Shown piece after piece: positions 26,347 through 35,280 of a DNA stretch of 64,000 nucleotides. Made by a program: the position numbers and the translations under genes. Under the pieces are notes generated by a model. The model made no database searches. It saw only the letters and a list, made by a program, of their open reading frames with translations, and had not been told where the DNA came from. The DNA is taken from contig NZ_CP060789.1 in NCBI RefSeq assembly GCF_014489575.1, forward strand, positions 2,294,001 through 2,358,000, given 5' to 3'. Numbering within the stretch: position 1 is the first letter of the stretch; each line of letters begins with the position of its first letter. The stretch comes from Tessaracoccus defluvii (GTDB taxonomy: Bacteria > Actinomycetota > Actinomycetes > Propionibacteriales > Propionibacteriaceae).

Positions 26347-27053
26347 TCTTCACGTGCCCGACGTGCGGGCGCTACACGGCCGGACGGGCGTGCGAGCAGT
26401 GCCCGGCGCAGGCTCCGCCCCCGCCTGATCCCACCCCACACCGTCCCATCTCGCCCACACCGGCCCCTGTCCCGTTGCCCAACCACTGGAGCCGGGCCCT
26501 CGGACAGGTTCCGGCCAGTGGTTTCCGGCTGCACGGTGTCGTCATCGACGGCAGTCCCGTGCACACCGGGGCGGCCTTCCCCGTGAGCGCGGTCAAGGTG
26601 GCGGTGCTCGTGATGATGGCCGGACTACTCATCGCCTACCGGGACCTCGTCACGCTGATGATCCTGGAACTCACACTCGCCTTCCTGCCGGTCCTTCTGC
26701 TCGCAGTGGTGGGCTTCGTCGTCATGGCACGGTTGGGGAGCGGCTGCCTCGGGCACCTCCTGGGTGGCGCCCTGGTCGGCGGTCTGTCCCGCCCGCGCAC
26801 CGAGCCGGACGGCTGGGACCTCGTGATCGAGGCCGACGACGGGCTCGTCCACGCCCGGGTGGCCGCGGTGATTCCACTCTCGGAAGGCGACGAGGTAGAG
26901 ATCTCCGGCCCCAACCTGCGCGGCGTCAAGCAGGCCTGGCTGTTGCGGCGGGTCGCCCCCGCCACGGCGGTCAGGCTCGGGCGCGGCATCTTCGGGATGG
27001 GCCTGGCGCTCACCGCCGGCGTTCTCCTCTTCGCATTGATGCTCATCGCCTAG
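26343..27053 (+). CDS. Zinc-ribbon membrane protein
   Basis: 236 aa, ATG 26343 overlapping the upstream stop. It begins with a Cys4 zinc ribbon (CPTC at residues 5-8, CEQC at 18-21), then a Pro-rich linker. About three or four hydrophobic segments follow, including VAVLVMMAGLLIAYRDL, LAFLPVLLLAVVGFVVMA and a C-terminal GMGLALTAGVLLFALMLIA. Between them is a small beta-rich domain (WDLVIEADDGLVHARV, LSEGDEVEISGPN). Coupled translation with the channel-like gene suggests a membrane complex. Confidence 0.7.
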   Translation: MIFTCPTCGRYTAGRACEQCPAQAPPPPDPTPHRPISPTPAPVPLPNHWSRALGQVPASGFRLHGVVIDGSPVHTGAAFPVSAVKVAVLVMMAGLLIAYRDLVTLMILELTLAFLPVLLLAVVGFVVMARLGSGCLGHLLGGALVGGLSRPRTEPDGWDLVIEADDGLVHARVAAVIPLSEGDEVEISGPNLRGVKQAWLLRRVAPATAVRLGRGIFGMGLALTAGVLLFALMLIA

Positions 27054-27066
27054 GCTGCCGACTGTC

Positions 27067-27480
27067 ATGGCGAATCCTCCCCGGCACGGCGCGGACTGGC
27101 GACCGTTCAGGCGCATCGGGCTACCGGTGGCGGCCGAGCTCCTGCGCGAGGAGCTCGTCTGGACCACCGCGGACGGAGCAACGATGCACGGCCAGGCGGG
27201 TCATTGGAAGCTCTGGGAGCCGGGGCGGCCGAGGCGGGTGTGGACCATCACGGACCGGGACTTTCGGGCCACATACGAGCCCATCGAGGATGGACTCTTC
27301 CGGTCGGTCGGCCGTGTCCTGGCCCGGCCCGCGAGCGTCGACGAGCTCGTGGAGTCACCAGAAGGCACGAGGGTGGCCCAGGCAGGGGACTGGGTCGTCA
27401 CCCGGGAGGGGCACCGATGGGTGGTCTCCCGCGTCGAATTCCAGCGCCGCTATCGGCCCGACCCCGACGGCGCTGTCTAG
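27067..27480 (+). CDS. PGDYG-type domain protein
   Basis: 137 aa, ATG 27067, 13 bases after the previous stop. Two similar beta-rich repeats are visible: GQAGHWKLWEPGRPRRVW.. ITDRDFRATYEP and AQAGDWVVTREGHRWVV.. VEFQRRYRP. The pattern (GDW, Trp, Phe, Tyr) fits the PGDYG family, a small domain reported with RyR domains in bacterial conflict loci. It is likely a ligand-binding partner of the RyR/channel protein in the same operon. The match is by eye. Confidence 0.6.
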   Translation: MANPPRHGADWRPFRRIGLPVAAELLREELVWTTADGATMHGQAGHWKLWEPGRPRRVWTITDRDFRATYEPIEDGLFRSVGRVLARPASVDELVESPEGTRVAQAGDWVVTREGHRWVVSRVEFQRRYRPDPDGAV

Positions 27481-27611
27481 CTCAGCCCCGTGCAGCGGAC
27501 CGACCACTCTCCCGAATTCACTCACAACCGGCCGTCAGGGCCGTTCGTGTGGTGTGCCTCCCCACCCGATCGCGGATCGGTAGGTCCTGTAGGCACACGG
27601 AAGGAGCCCTC

Positions 27612-29869
27612 ATGAATCAGCACCCCGACCCCAACGTCTGGCGCATCGACGCCCTGATCCGGCACGACGCGCCCGTCCTGGCCGCCCGCCGAGCCGGCGA
27701 TCGGCTGCTCACCGTGGTGGCCGGACTGCCCGTCAACACCACCGTCGAGGTAAGGACGGTCGCCACCGGCAGCGGCGGCATCGACTTGGCGGTGGCCTCA
27801 CCAATGGACCTCGGAGATGAACTCTCCTGGGTCTTCGAGGATGTGGCACGCCTCGTGCGCGCCCCACGCTGCCCGGAAGGCACCGAACCGCAGTGTGTGT
27901 CGGAGCTGGTGCCCGCGGCGGGCGTCATGGCACCGGATCCGTTCGCCTTCCTCGAGCCGGAAAACGAACCCCGGCGCAGGACTCCATGGTTCTGGCCCGT
28001 AGCCGTGGCCGACGATCCCCTCGCGCTCCTCCGGGCCATGCGGAAAGAATCGGTCGAGGTCCGCCTGCACCTGGCGCCGTGCCACGACTTCGAACTGGCT
28101 CAGCTGCCCCAGCAGTTCACCGCCGGCACCCAGGCGGACGACCACACGCGCGTGGTGGCATACCTCGGGACCCCCGTCGAGGCCCGCCTGCTGGTCGGGC
28201 ACGGCGCCATCCTGCCGCCCAGGGTGCGGGCGGCGCTCCTAGCGCAGGGTCAGGCGTCGCGCTCGCTGCGCTGCCCATGCCCTCCCGTGAGACGGCGCGG
28301 GCGTGGGAAGGCTCAGCCGACTCGCTGATCGGGCACGCGGTTCCGTTCGGGCTGGCCCGTTGCCTGGCGTCGATCCCCGCGACGGCCGACGCCACGGTCT
28401 GCGGGCTCCCGACGATCCAGCCGGGCGTGGGGTCGGTGCCACTCGCTGAGGACCTCTGCCGAACCGGGCTTCGCCTGGGCACCGCCTCCTCCTCGGACGG
28501 GACGCGGCGCGACGTGAGGATCGGAGCGTCGGACCTGCTGGGACACGTCCAGGTCCTCGGGTCGACGGGGTCGGGCAAGTCGTCCCTGCTGGCCGCACTC
28601 GCCCACGAGGCCATCGCGGCAGGGCTGGGCGTCAGCATCCTCGATCCCCACGGAACACTCGTCGACCGGGTGCTGAGCGAAGCACCCGCCACCTCAGTCG
28701 AACGGATCCACGTCGTGCGCAGCGGAGACGCCTCCGCACCGGTGCCGATCAACCCGCTGGCGGGCAACAACCCCGAACTTGCGACCGACGTCATCATCAC
28801 GGTGCTCCGCGAGTTGTTCGACCCTCGTCAACAGGGGTTCATGGGGCCGGTCTGGGAGCGAGGCTTCGCCAGCCTGATGGCGGCCCAGCGAGCACTCCTC
28901 GGCAGGCGGGCGAACCTGGCGCTGGTCCCGGAGTTCGCAGGCAGCCAGGCCCGGCTGAAGGCCGTGGCCGACGCCCTCGAGGACTCTCATCCGGTCGTGG
29001 CGATGGATCTGCGCAACAGCTTCGTCAACCGCAGGCCTGAGGACTTCGCGGAGTTCACCACCTGGTTCGTGTCGAAGTTCCAGCGCATGATCAATTCCCC
29101 CGAGCTGCGGGGAATCCTCGGCACGGGACTGGACGGGGTCCGAGTCATCGACGTCATCGACGCGCGGCACTCGCTGCTCATCGATCTGGCGTCGCCGACC
29201 CTCGGTGACACGAGCGCACAACTTCTCGGTGAGCTGTGGCTCACCAAGCACTGGGCCGGGCTGGCCTCCCGGGGCGATCGCACGGTACCCCACCTGCTCA
29301 TCGTCGACGAGGCACACCTGTTCGCCAGCGGGCTACTTCCCCGGCTGCTGCAGCAGGCGCGCAAGTTCGGCCTCGGGGTGGTGCTGGCCCATCAGAACCT
29401 CGAGCAGCTCACCCGGTCGCTGGCGGAGGCCGTCCAGTCCACCTGCAACAACGTGGCTGCCTTCCGCACCGGCATCCGGGAGGCCCGGGCGGCTGAGGAG
29501 CGGCTCGGCGGATGGGAGGGGGGCTCGCTGACCAGGCTCCGCCGCCTGCAGTGCGCCGCCACGCTCAGCAGCGACGGCTCCCTCACCGACGCCTTCACCC
29601 TCACCGTTGACCACAACGACCGGGCGTCAGGTGACGCGGTGGTCGCGGAGAAGGTGGAGGCCCGGAGCCGTCGACGGTTCGCCGTCGATCTCGGGCAGGT
29701 GCCACCGCTGACCTTCCAGGATGTCGAGCGGATGATGCGCGTGACTCAGCAGGGTAGGGACCGACAGTCGGTGGAGAGTCGACGCCTCGACGAGGCGCGG
29801 CGCAGACGCGACCTGCTCGAGGAAGTCCAGCGATTGGCTCAATCCCAGTCGATCGGTTCAGACGGCTGA
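27612..29869 (+). CDS. HerA/VirD4-like conflict ATPase, apparent -1 frameshift
   Basis: ATG 27612 with AAGGAG upstream. About 752 aa when a base is restored near 28240, joining ALLAQGQA to VALAALPMPSRET. The N-terminal 210 residues are of unknown fold. The C-terminal ATPase has Walker A VLGSTGSGKSSLLAAL, Walker B LLIVDEAHLFASGLLP, and the downstream GLGVVLAHQNLEQL typical of HerA/FtsK-like pumps. Such ATPases work as hexameric DNA translocases or secretion motors in defence systems. The gene converges with a membrane/coiled-coil operon on the other strand. Confidence 0.75.
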
Positions 29870-29873
29870 GAGG

Positions 29874-30086
29874 CTATTCCGCCCGCAGCTGGTCCAGTAG
29901 GGCTCGGATGCGTGCCACCGTCAGAGGCGCAACGACCTCCGCGCTGGCACGCAACGAGTCCCACGCATCGCCGAACTGGACATTCTTCAGGCCGGTGGTC
30001 GCCTGAACCGCCGCGCCCGCCAGGTGTTCGGCCGTCATCCATGCCGCCTCCGTAGCGACGGCGCGGGCGGCGGACATTGCGATCAT
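29874..30086 (-). CDS. Small helical protein at the end of the membrane/coiled-coil operon
   Basis: 70 aa from ATG 30086, overlapping the upstream stop (ATGA). It is helical (MTAEHLAGAAVQATTGLKNV, VARIRALLDQL) and ends five bases from the convergent ATPase. Size and helical character resemble a WXG-type or adaptor protein, but the WXG motif is absent. Function unknown. Confidence 0.55.
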   Translation of the reverse strand: MIAMSAARAVATEAAWMTAEHLAGAAVQATTGLKNVQFGDAWDSLRASAEVVAPLTVARIRALLDQLRAE

Positions 30087-30568
30087 CCGCTTGGCCCGTG
30101 TGCCACGCGGATCCCCCGAACCCGGGTGGCCAACTCCCCCTCGAGCGCGTCGATGCTCACGGCGAGGCCACCGGGCGAGCCGGCCTGGCTCACTATCTGG
30201 AGCGCCCGCGTCACGAGGTGGCTGCTCTCGCGCACCGACTGCTCCCCCCGTCGGAGGGCCTGCTCCGCCTCGGTCAGCTGCCGGTCAATGCCCTCGTGCA
30301 CCGCCGAGGCGTCCCCAAGCCCGGCAGTGGCCGACTGGCAGTTCTCGCTCGCAGTATCGATCAGGCGGTTGGCGGCGTCGACGTGCTCACCCAGGTCGGT
30401 TGCGTGGCGGGTGATCACCGCGAGACTGGTGGCAACCTCGTCGACGTCCGGCCGAATGCGCGAGGCGGCAGCGTCCTCCCAACCCGCCAACTGACCCGCG
30501 GCCGACGTCAGGAGCCCTTCGGCATCGCGAAGACGGCGGCGGATCTCGGCCGTGGCTGTTGCGGTCAT
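30083..30568 (-). CDS. Coiled-coil/helical-bundle protein
   Basis: 161 aa from ATG 30568 (ATGA overlap upstream), though the frame is open to 30916. Long heptad-like helices occur (AEIRRRLRDAEGLLTSAAGQ, LGEHVDAANRLIDTASEN, RQLTEAEQALRRGEQSV), as in WXG100/ESX-like or methyl-accepting-type helical proteins. No signal peptide is visible. It belongs to a tight four-gene set with a membrane anchor and an MMPL remnant. A structural or secreted role is inferred. Confidence 0.6.
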   Translation of the reverse strand: MTATATAEIRRRLRDAEGLLTSAAGQLAGWEDAAASRIRPDVDEVATSLAVITRHATDLGEHVDAANRLIDTASENCQSATAGLGDASAVHEGIDRQLTEAEQALRRGEQSVRESSHLVTRALQIVSQAGSPGGLAVSIDALEGELATRVRGIRVAHGPSG

Positions 30569-31008
30569 GGCTGTTGCCCTCGATCGATGCGACTGAGCTG
30601 CTCTGCGGCATCGTCGAGTCCTCGTTCGGCACGCAGGGCGCTCGACGACAGCGCACTGGTGGCCTCTGCCGTCTCGCGGAGCGAGCGCTTGGCGAAGGCG
30701 AGGTGATCGGTGGCGCTCAGGACGGCCTGACGGGCTGCGTCGACGTGGGTTGAGGACTCTCCTGCGATGGCCGCTACCTGTTCGAGGTGGCCCTCCGCGT
30801 CCTCGACCCGGGCGAGGCCGGTCTGAAGGTCGTCGTCGGCTCGGCTGACGGCCAGTGCCGCGAGTGCCGCAACGCCGGCGGCCTCCCTGCAGCGGGCCAC
30901 GGCGGCTTGGGCGCACCGGATCCGTTCTGTGAGTGCCCTCAGTTCGGCCTCCCGCCCGCCCTCCTCACCCCGCTTGCCCGCGCCGCTGCGGGCGCTGAGC
31001 GCAGACAC
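30565..31008 (-). CDS. Coiled-coil protein, possibly fused to the upstream membrane protein
   Basis: 147 aa from GTG 31008. The sequence is strongly helical (REAELRALTERIRCAQAAVA, AFAKRSLRETAEATSALSS). Its frame stays open and keeps coding-like third-position GC upstream to about 31085 (ALIDRIRAGWEAELTARQHE), where the upstream protein's own frame loses that bias. One explanation is a single membrane-anchored coiled-coil protein of about 370 aa interrupted by an indel near 31085 (one extra base or two lost). The other is two adjacent genes. Confidence 0.55.
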   Translation of the reverse strand: MSALSARSGAGKRGEEGGREAELRALTERIRCAQAAVARCREAAGVAALAALAVSRADDDLQTGLARVEDAEGHLEQVAAIAGESSTHVDAARQAVLSATDHLAFAKRSLRETAEATSALSSSALRAERGLDDAAEQLSRIDRGQQP

Positions 31009-31009
31009 C

Positions 31010-31648
31010 TCATGCTGCCGGGCGGTCAGCTCCGCCTCCCACCCGGCCCGGATCCGGTCGATGAGCGCCGGGGAGGCTACGTCCCAGTGCCTCTACTCGG
31101 GTGTCGACGCGCACCTCACCCCCACCGGCGGCGCTCAGGGTGGCGTCCGGGCCGATCTCCGCGGCCACGACGTGGAACGGGACCGTGGCCGTCAGGTCGA
31201 GGTGGCGGGCCACGAGACCGTCGGGCCCCGAGGTGACGTCGGTACCGGTGCCGACGACGTCGAGGAGCGGCGTTCCCGCGGCGACGATGGAGCCGGCCTC
31301 CAGCGAGATGTCACCGAGCCAGACCTCGTCCTCGGCGAGATCCGAGGGCGGGGTGGCATCCGCGCTGGGTCCGGCCGCGGAGGGCATCGGTGTGCCGACG
31401 CTTGGCGTGGCATCCGCGCTGCCCACCGGCCGCGTGATCGACAGCCAGAACAGCAGCAGCGCGAGGAGCAGTAGGCTGAGCGTGACGAGGGCGCCGATCA
31501 CCCAGTCGAGCACGCGCCCTCGCAGACGTCGACGCGATGACGCCGGAGCTGCGACGGTGCGACCCTTGCCCCCCGGGGGCATGGCCTGACCGGCAGGGCC
31601 GCCCTCGTCCGGGCCACCGTCTGGCTGCACCGGGTACTGGTCAGGCAT
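31010..31648 (-). CDS. Single-pass membrane protein with lipoyl/HlyD-like extracellular region
   Basis: From ATG 31648, overlapping the MMPL stop by 8 bases. A Pro/Gly-rich cytoplasmic tail is followed by one membrane helix (VTLSLLLLALLLFWLSITRP). An outer beta region (DISLEAGSIVAAGTPLLDVV, TSGPDGLVARHLDLTATVPF) recalls the flexible lipoyl-like part of HlyD/MFP adaptors. The last 24 residues have atypical codon use and are probably out of frame (see the neighbouring coiled-coil entry). The likely role is adaptor for a membrane transporter. Confidence 0.6.
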   Translation of the reverse strand: MPDQYPVQPDGGPDEGGPAGQAMPPGGKGRTVAAPASSRRRLRGRVLDWVIGALVTLSLLLLALLLFWLSITRPVGSADATPSVGTPMPSAAGPSADATPPSDLAEDEVWLGDISLEAGSIVAAGTPLLDVVGTGTDVTSGPDGLVARHLDLTATVPFHVVAAEIGPDATLSAAGGGEVRVDTRVEALGRSLPGAHRPDPGRVGGGADRPAA

Positions 31649-32262
31649 TCGCGCGCTCCTTGCCGACTCGAGTGCGCCGTTCACGCTTGAGGATGCCTGA
31701 CGGCCAACTGCTCGGCGGGCCCACCAGCGTGATCAGTGACGGCACGAGCAGCGCCCGGACGACGAACACATCGATGAGGATCCCGACGCCCAGCAGGAAG
31801 CCCAGTTCGCGGAACGGTCCCAGCGGGACCAGGGCCAGAAGCCCGAAGCTCGCGGCCAGCGCGAGGCCTGCGGAGGTGATCGCCCGGGTCGACTCCGGGG
31901 TGGCGACGAGGAGGGCCTCCTTCATCGACCGGTGACGGGCCTCCTGCCAGACGTGGCCGACGGCGAAGATGTTGTAGTCGGACCCCAGGGACAGCAGGAG
32001 CACCGACCCCGCGAACGGCACGTAGAAGGTGAGGTCGTCCTGCCCGAGGAAGTCCTGGAAGAACAGCACAGACAGGCCCAGCGTCGCCCCCAGCGCGAGG
32101 ACGCTCGACGCGAGGAGGTACAGCGGGGCGACCAACGCCCGCAGGAAGATGACCAGGAGGAGCAGGTTCACGGCGAGCGCGACCAGCCCGATCCGGAGGA
32201 GATCGTTGGCGGTGTCGGCGATGATGCCCGAGGCGGCGGCTGGGGCGCACCGGGCGGCGACC
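31641..32262 (-). pseudogene. C-terminal remnant of an MMPL/RND-family transporter
   Basis: Recognisable from about 32262 (AAASGIIADTANDLLRIG) to a stop at 31641. About 200 residues cover the last MMPL transmembrane bundle: NLLLLVIFLRALVAPLYLLA, GSVLLLSLGSDYNIFAVG (the MMPL GSDY-type motif), then ITSAGLALAASFGLLAL. Full MMPL proteins have about 700 or more residues. No start codon with an RBS and no upstream portion exist; the sequence is cut where the helicase fragment begins on the other strand. A short start at 32171 (GTG) could still express the last helices. Confidence 0.8.
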
Positions 32263-32278
32263 TGGAACAGTTCGCAAC

Positions 32279-33366
32279 ATGACGCTGCTGGCCACCAATG
32301 ACAACGAGTTGCTGCGGGCTGTGGCTCTGCTGCTCTTGTGGTCCGAGAGCTTCGTAGAAGCCATCAAGGCCCCACCCTCTCCCGCTCACATCGCTGCACA
32401 GCAGCTCCTCGCGATCACCCTCCAGGAGGGGCAGGTCGGTCGTAACGTGTGGCGCGATTGGATCGGAGACCTCCCCCTCATCGCCCCAGAAGACGAGGAG
32501 AGCCTCCTCTCAGAACTGCTTGACCAGGGATGGCTGGCCAGCGACGGCGACATGCTCATAGTGGGGCCTACGGCAGAAGGCCGCTACGGCCGGCGTCACT
32601 TCATGGAAGTGATGACGGTATTCACTTCCGATCCGCAGGTGACGGTACTTCATGGACGTTCGGAGATCGGCTCCGTTGACCCCATGGTCCTGCTGACCAA
32701 GACGACAGGGCCCCGACGATTGGCGCTTGCCGGGCGATCCTGGGTCGTCACTTCCGTGGACTGGCCCCACCGTCGCGCATACGTCGAACCCTCGGCCGGA
32801 GTAGGGCTCGCACGCTGGATGGGATCACCAAGCCCACTGAGCTTCGAGCTCGTGGACGCGATGCGGCGGGTGCTCCTCGGCGCCGAGCTCACGGGCGTGA
32901 CACTGAGCAGGCGGGCCAAGGAACAGCTTGAGGAGATCCGAACGACCCACGCCAACCGAGTCGATGCTCGGCGCACGGTCCTGCTCCATGAGTCTGAGGA
33001 GACCCGGTGGTGGAGGTGGGCCGGAAGCAGAGCCAATGCAGTGCTGTGGTCGGCACTTAACTTAACCAGGCGGCGCCGGGCATATGCGACCCTGAGTCGA
33101 CGTTCAGCAATGACCACGTGGTACTCCGTGCGAATGCGACATCCGCTGAGCTACGCGAGGCGCTGGAGGCCGCCAGGGCCAGGTTCGGACGTGATCTCTC
33201 GGGCGTGGAGCCGGAGGTCACGGAGCGAGCGGTCCGGGATTTGAAGTTCTCTGACATGCTCCCGGAAGCGTTGGCCGTACGGACGTTGGCCACCCGCCTC
33301 TCCGACCTCCACAGCGCGTCTCGGGCCGCCGCGGAGGCGATTGCCGAAAGACGCATTACCGGCTGA
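32279..33366 (+). pseudogene. C-terminal remnant of an Lhr-type DEAD/DEAH helicase, frameshifted
   Basis: The 5' end is lost at about 32279. The remaining sequence matches the C-terminal winged-helix and beta-barrel of Lhr-like helicases: GRYGRRHFMEVMTVFTSDP, VTVLHGRSEIGSVDPM, GRSWVVTSVDWPHRRAYVEP, MRRVLLGAELTGVTLSRRA. A -1 shift near 33090 is needed to reach the terminal DLKFSDMLPEALAVRTLATR in the second frame. All helicase motifs are missing. An in-frame ATG lies at 32279, but I see no RBS. Confidence 0.75.
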
Positions 33367-33592
33367 GCGCACATCGGCCACTGCGGCAGCGCTGGCTGTG
33401 CTCTCTCTCGTCGGGGAGCAGTACGAGGCGGCGGTAGAGCAGTTGCTCGACGAAGCCACTTGGGCTGGTCGCTGCCAAGAGGCGATGGGCTCGGCTGAGC
33501 ACTGGTGCAATCCGCCTGCTGGGTTCCCCCTCCCCCGACAAAACGCCTCAGAGGTTACCCGCTGGGAAGCAACCACCTGGGCTATCGCGCTG
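33367..33592. other. Gene-free stretch between helicase remnant and nuclease
   Basis: 226 bases. A forward open frame (33341-33769) overlaps the nuclease antisense and has no RBS; the segment AVEQLLDEATWAGRCQEAM could be debris of a coding region. I support no feature here. Confidence 0.4.
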
Positions 33593-34177
33593 TCACCGCC
33601 ACTTCGGCAGCGCTCCGTGCCAGGCATGCCCCGGAGGCAACCCGACGCGACCCTCCTGCGCAAGCGTCCAGAAGCACGCCGGAAGCAGCACAGGCGCCTC
33701 AGACTCATCGACCAGCAACAGATCCCAGCGATCCTCGTACCGCTCGAAAATGGAAAGCGACACCCGTGAACGGTCAACTGGCGCGTTCCGCTTCCCTGGT
33801 TCGATCCCTGGCTCGGTGAGCCAGTTCATGTGTGCGATCCAGGCGGCAGCGGCCACGTGCGAACGCGGTACCACGAAGCTCCGTGGCCGAACGGTGAGGC
33901 CGTGCGGCACAGCCACCAAGACGAAGTACTCCCGCTCGTGCTGGCTCGGCCCCTGCGTCTTCGATCCGGGCGGCCAGCTGATCGATCCCCAGACGGCCGC
34001 ACGCGCCGTCTTCACCTGGATCTCGACCATCCGGCGGTTCTCCGGGTCGGAAAGAACAGCGAGGATGTCTGTGCGCTCAAGGCCATCGCGTGTCAGCGCC
34101 GGTGCCCAGCCACGTCGTGCCAGCTACGCCGCAGCGTGATGCTCGCCAATGGTCTTTGTCTGCTTCGTGTCCCTCAC
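33593..34177 (-). CDS. PDDEXK-like nuclease-fold protein next to tRNA-Ala, apparent -1 frameshift
   Basis: Best read from GTG 34177 (beginning MRDTKQTKTIGEHHAAA); a single lost base near 34132 then joins to LARRGWAPALTRDGLERTD. The motif ERTDILAV followed by MVEIQVKTAR gives the D...E-x-K arrangement of a restriction-endonuclease-like core (about residues 36 and 52-54). The C-terminus AWIAHMNWL...YEDRWDLLL is typical of small group-4-like PDDEXK proteins that act on or near DNA. About 194 aa. An ATG at 34030 would give a truncated product lacking the catalytic Asp. It abuts the island edge. Confidence 0.6.
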
Positions 34178-34299
34178 AGGATCGAGGCTACCGAGCAGCC
34201 CTGCCAACGAAAGAACCACGTCTGCCCACTGTTGCGTCCCGGTGCCGACAGAAAGCACCCTGCCCGCCATCAGGCGGGGCAGGACTCATTATGTTTCTG

Positions 34300-34372
34300 T
34301 GGAGCTAGGGGGATTCGAACCCCCGGCCTTCTCATTGCGAACGAGACGCGCTACCAACTGCGCCATAGCCCC
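34300..34372 (-). tRNA. tRNA-Ala (anticodon CGC)
   Basis: Reverse strand, 73 nt. The acceptor stem GGGGCTA pairs with TAGCTCC. The D arm is GCGCAGTTGGTAGCGC, the anticodon loop TTCGCAA has anticodon CGC (codon GCG), and the T arm GGGGGTTCGAATCCCCC is perfect. CCA is not encoded in full (discriminator A followed by CA). Its 3' end faces the accessory island. Confidence 0.96.
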
Positions 34373-34435
34373 ATGCTTTCCAGCGTCCGCGAGTCTAGCA
34401 GCGTCTGCTTTCAGCGTCCAAGTCGGGACAGGCGG

Positions 34436-35203
34436 CTACTCGCCGACCGCCCGCGGGCGGAACTCGGCCAGGTTCGCCACCGTCGCCTCCTCGATCTCGC
34501 GGGCCTCCTCGGCCGGGTTGTCGGCCGTCGGGACGACGGGAGCCGTCTGCGGGATGGGCGCCGACAGGTCGATCGTGCGGACCGAACGCGGCAGCAGCGG
34601 CTGCGACACGTAGGTCGCCGGCGTCACCGGGATCGGCTCCCACAGCCCGCCGCTCGTGACGGTGGGCATCGACAGGTCGACGGAGATCTCGACGCTCTCG
34701 GTGGACTCGGCGTCGTTCAGATTGATGACACCGGTGTCCTCGTTCTCGGAGTAGCCGGCCTCGATCGCGGCCGCGCGGGCGTCGAGGCTGCGGTGCATCG
34801 CAACGACCGAGAAGCGGGCGATCCCGAGGAAGACCACCAGCAAGCCGGTGGGGATCAGCGGAGCCCACCATGCGACGACGGAGAACAGGGCCAGCCCGGT
34901 CAGCACCAGCGCCGAGAACAGCAGGGCCGACACCACGATGAGCCGACGGCGCGCCGCCTGGCGGGCGACCATCCGCAGCTCGTGGAGATTGGCGCGCCTC
35001 GTCAGCGGCGTGGAGACGGCGACCCCTTCGTCCTCGTCACGCTCATCGGACAGGTCCTGGTGGAGGATGCGGGCCGACTGGGAGAAACGCTCGGTCGGAT
35101 CACCGTCGAGGTCCTGCTCGGGTGCGCGAAGAGAGGCCACCCAGGGCAGAGCGAACACCAGACCAGCAACGACGACGATGGTGATGATGATTCCGGCGAG
35201 CAT
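34436..35203 (-). CDS. Membrane protein of unknown function downstream of glp
   Basis: 255 aa from ATG 35203. One N-terminal membrane helix (AGIIITIVVVAGLVFALPWV) and a central helical hairpin (LIVVSALLFSALVLTGLALF and WAPLIPTGLLVVFLGIA) are followed by a long acidic, disordered C-terminus (ENEDTGVINLNDAES). Similar proteins are common beside glp in actinobacteria. The function is unknown. Separated from glp by 77 bases. Confidence 0.75.
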   Translation of the reverse strand: MLAGIIITIVVVAGLVFALPWVASLRAPEQDLDGDPTERFSQSARILHQDLSDERDEDEGVAVSTPLTRRANLHELRMVARQAARRRLIVVSALLFSALVLTGLALFSVVAWWAPLIPTGLLVVFLGIARFSVVAMHRSLDARAAAIEAGYSENEDTGVINLNDAESTESVEISVDLSMPTVTSGGLWEPIPVTPATYVSQPLLPRSVRTIDLSAPIPQTAPVVPTADNPAEEAREIEEATVANLAEFRPRAVGE

Positions 35204-35280
35204 GGAGCAAACCTAAACAACAAGGGTGTAGTTCGGGTGGAGGGTGCTCGGTGCGTCGCTGGGTTGGACTGTTCTTCCGG

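Noticed and set aside
33341..33769. A 142-aa forward ORF
   Set aside because: It overlaps the better supported nuclease on the opposite strand, has no RBS, and its C-terminal half is basic low-complexity sequence.
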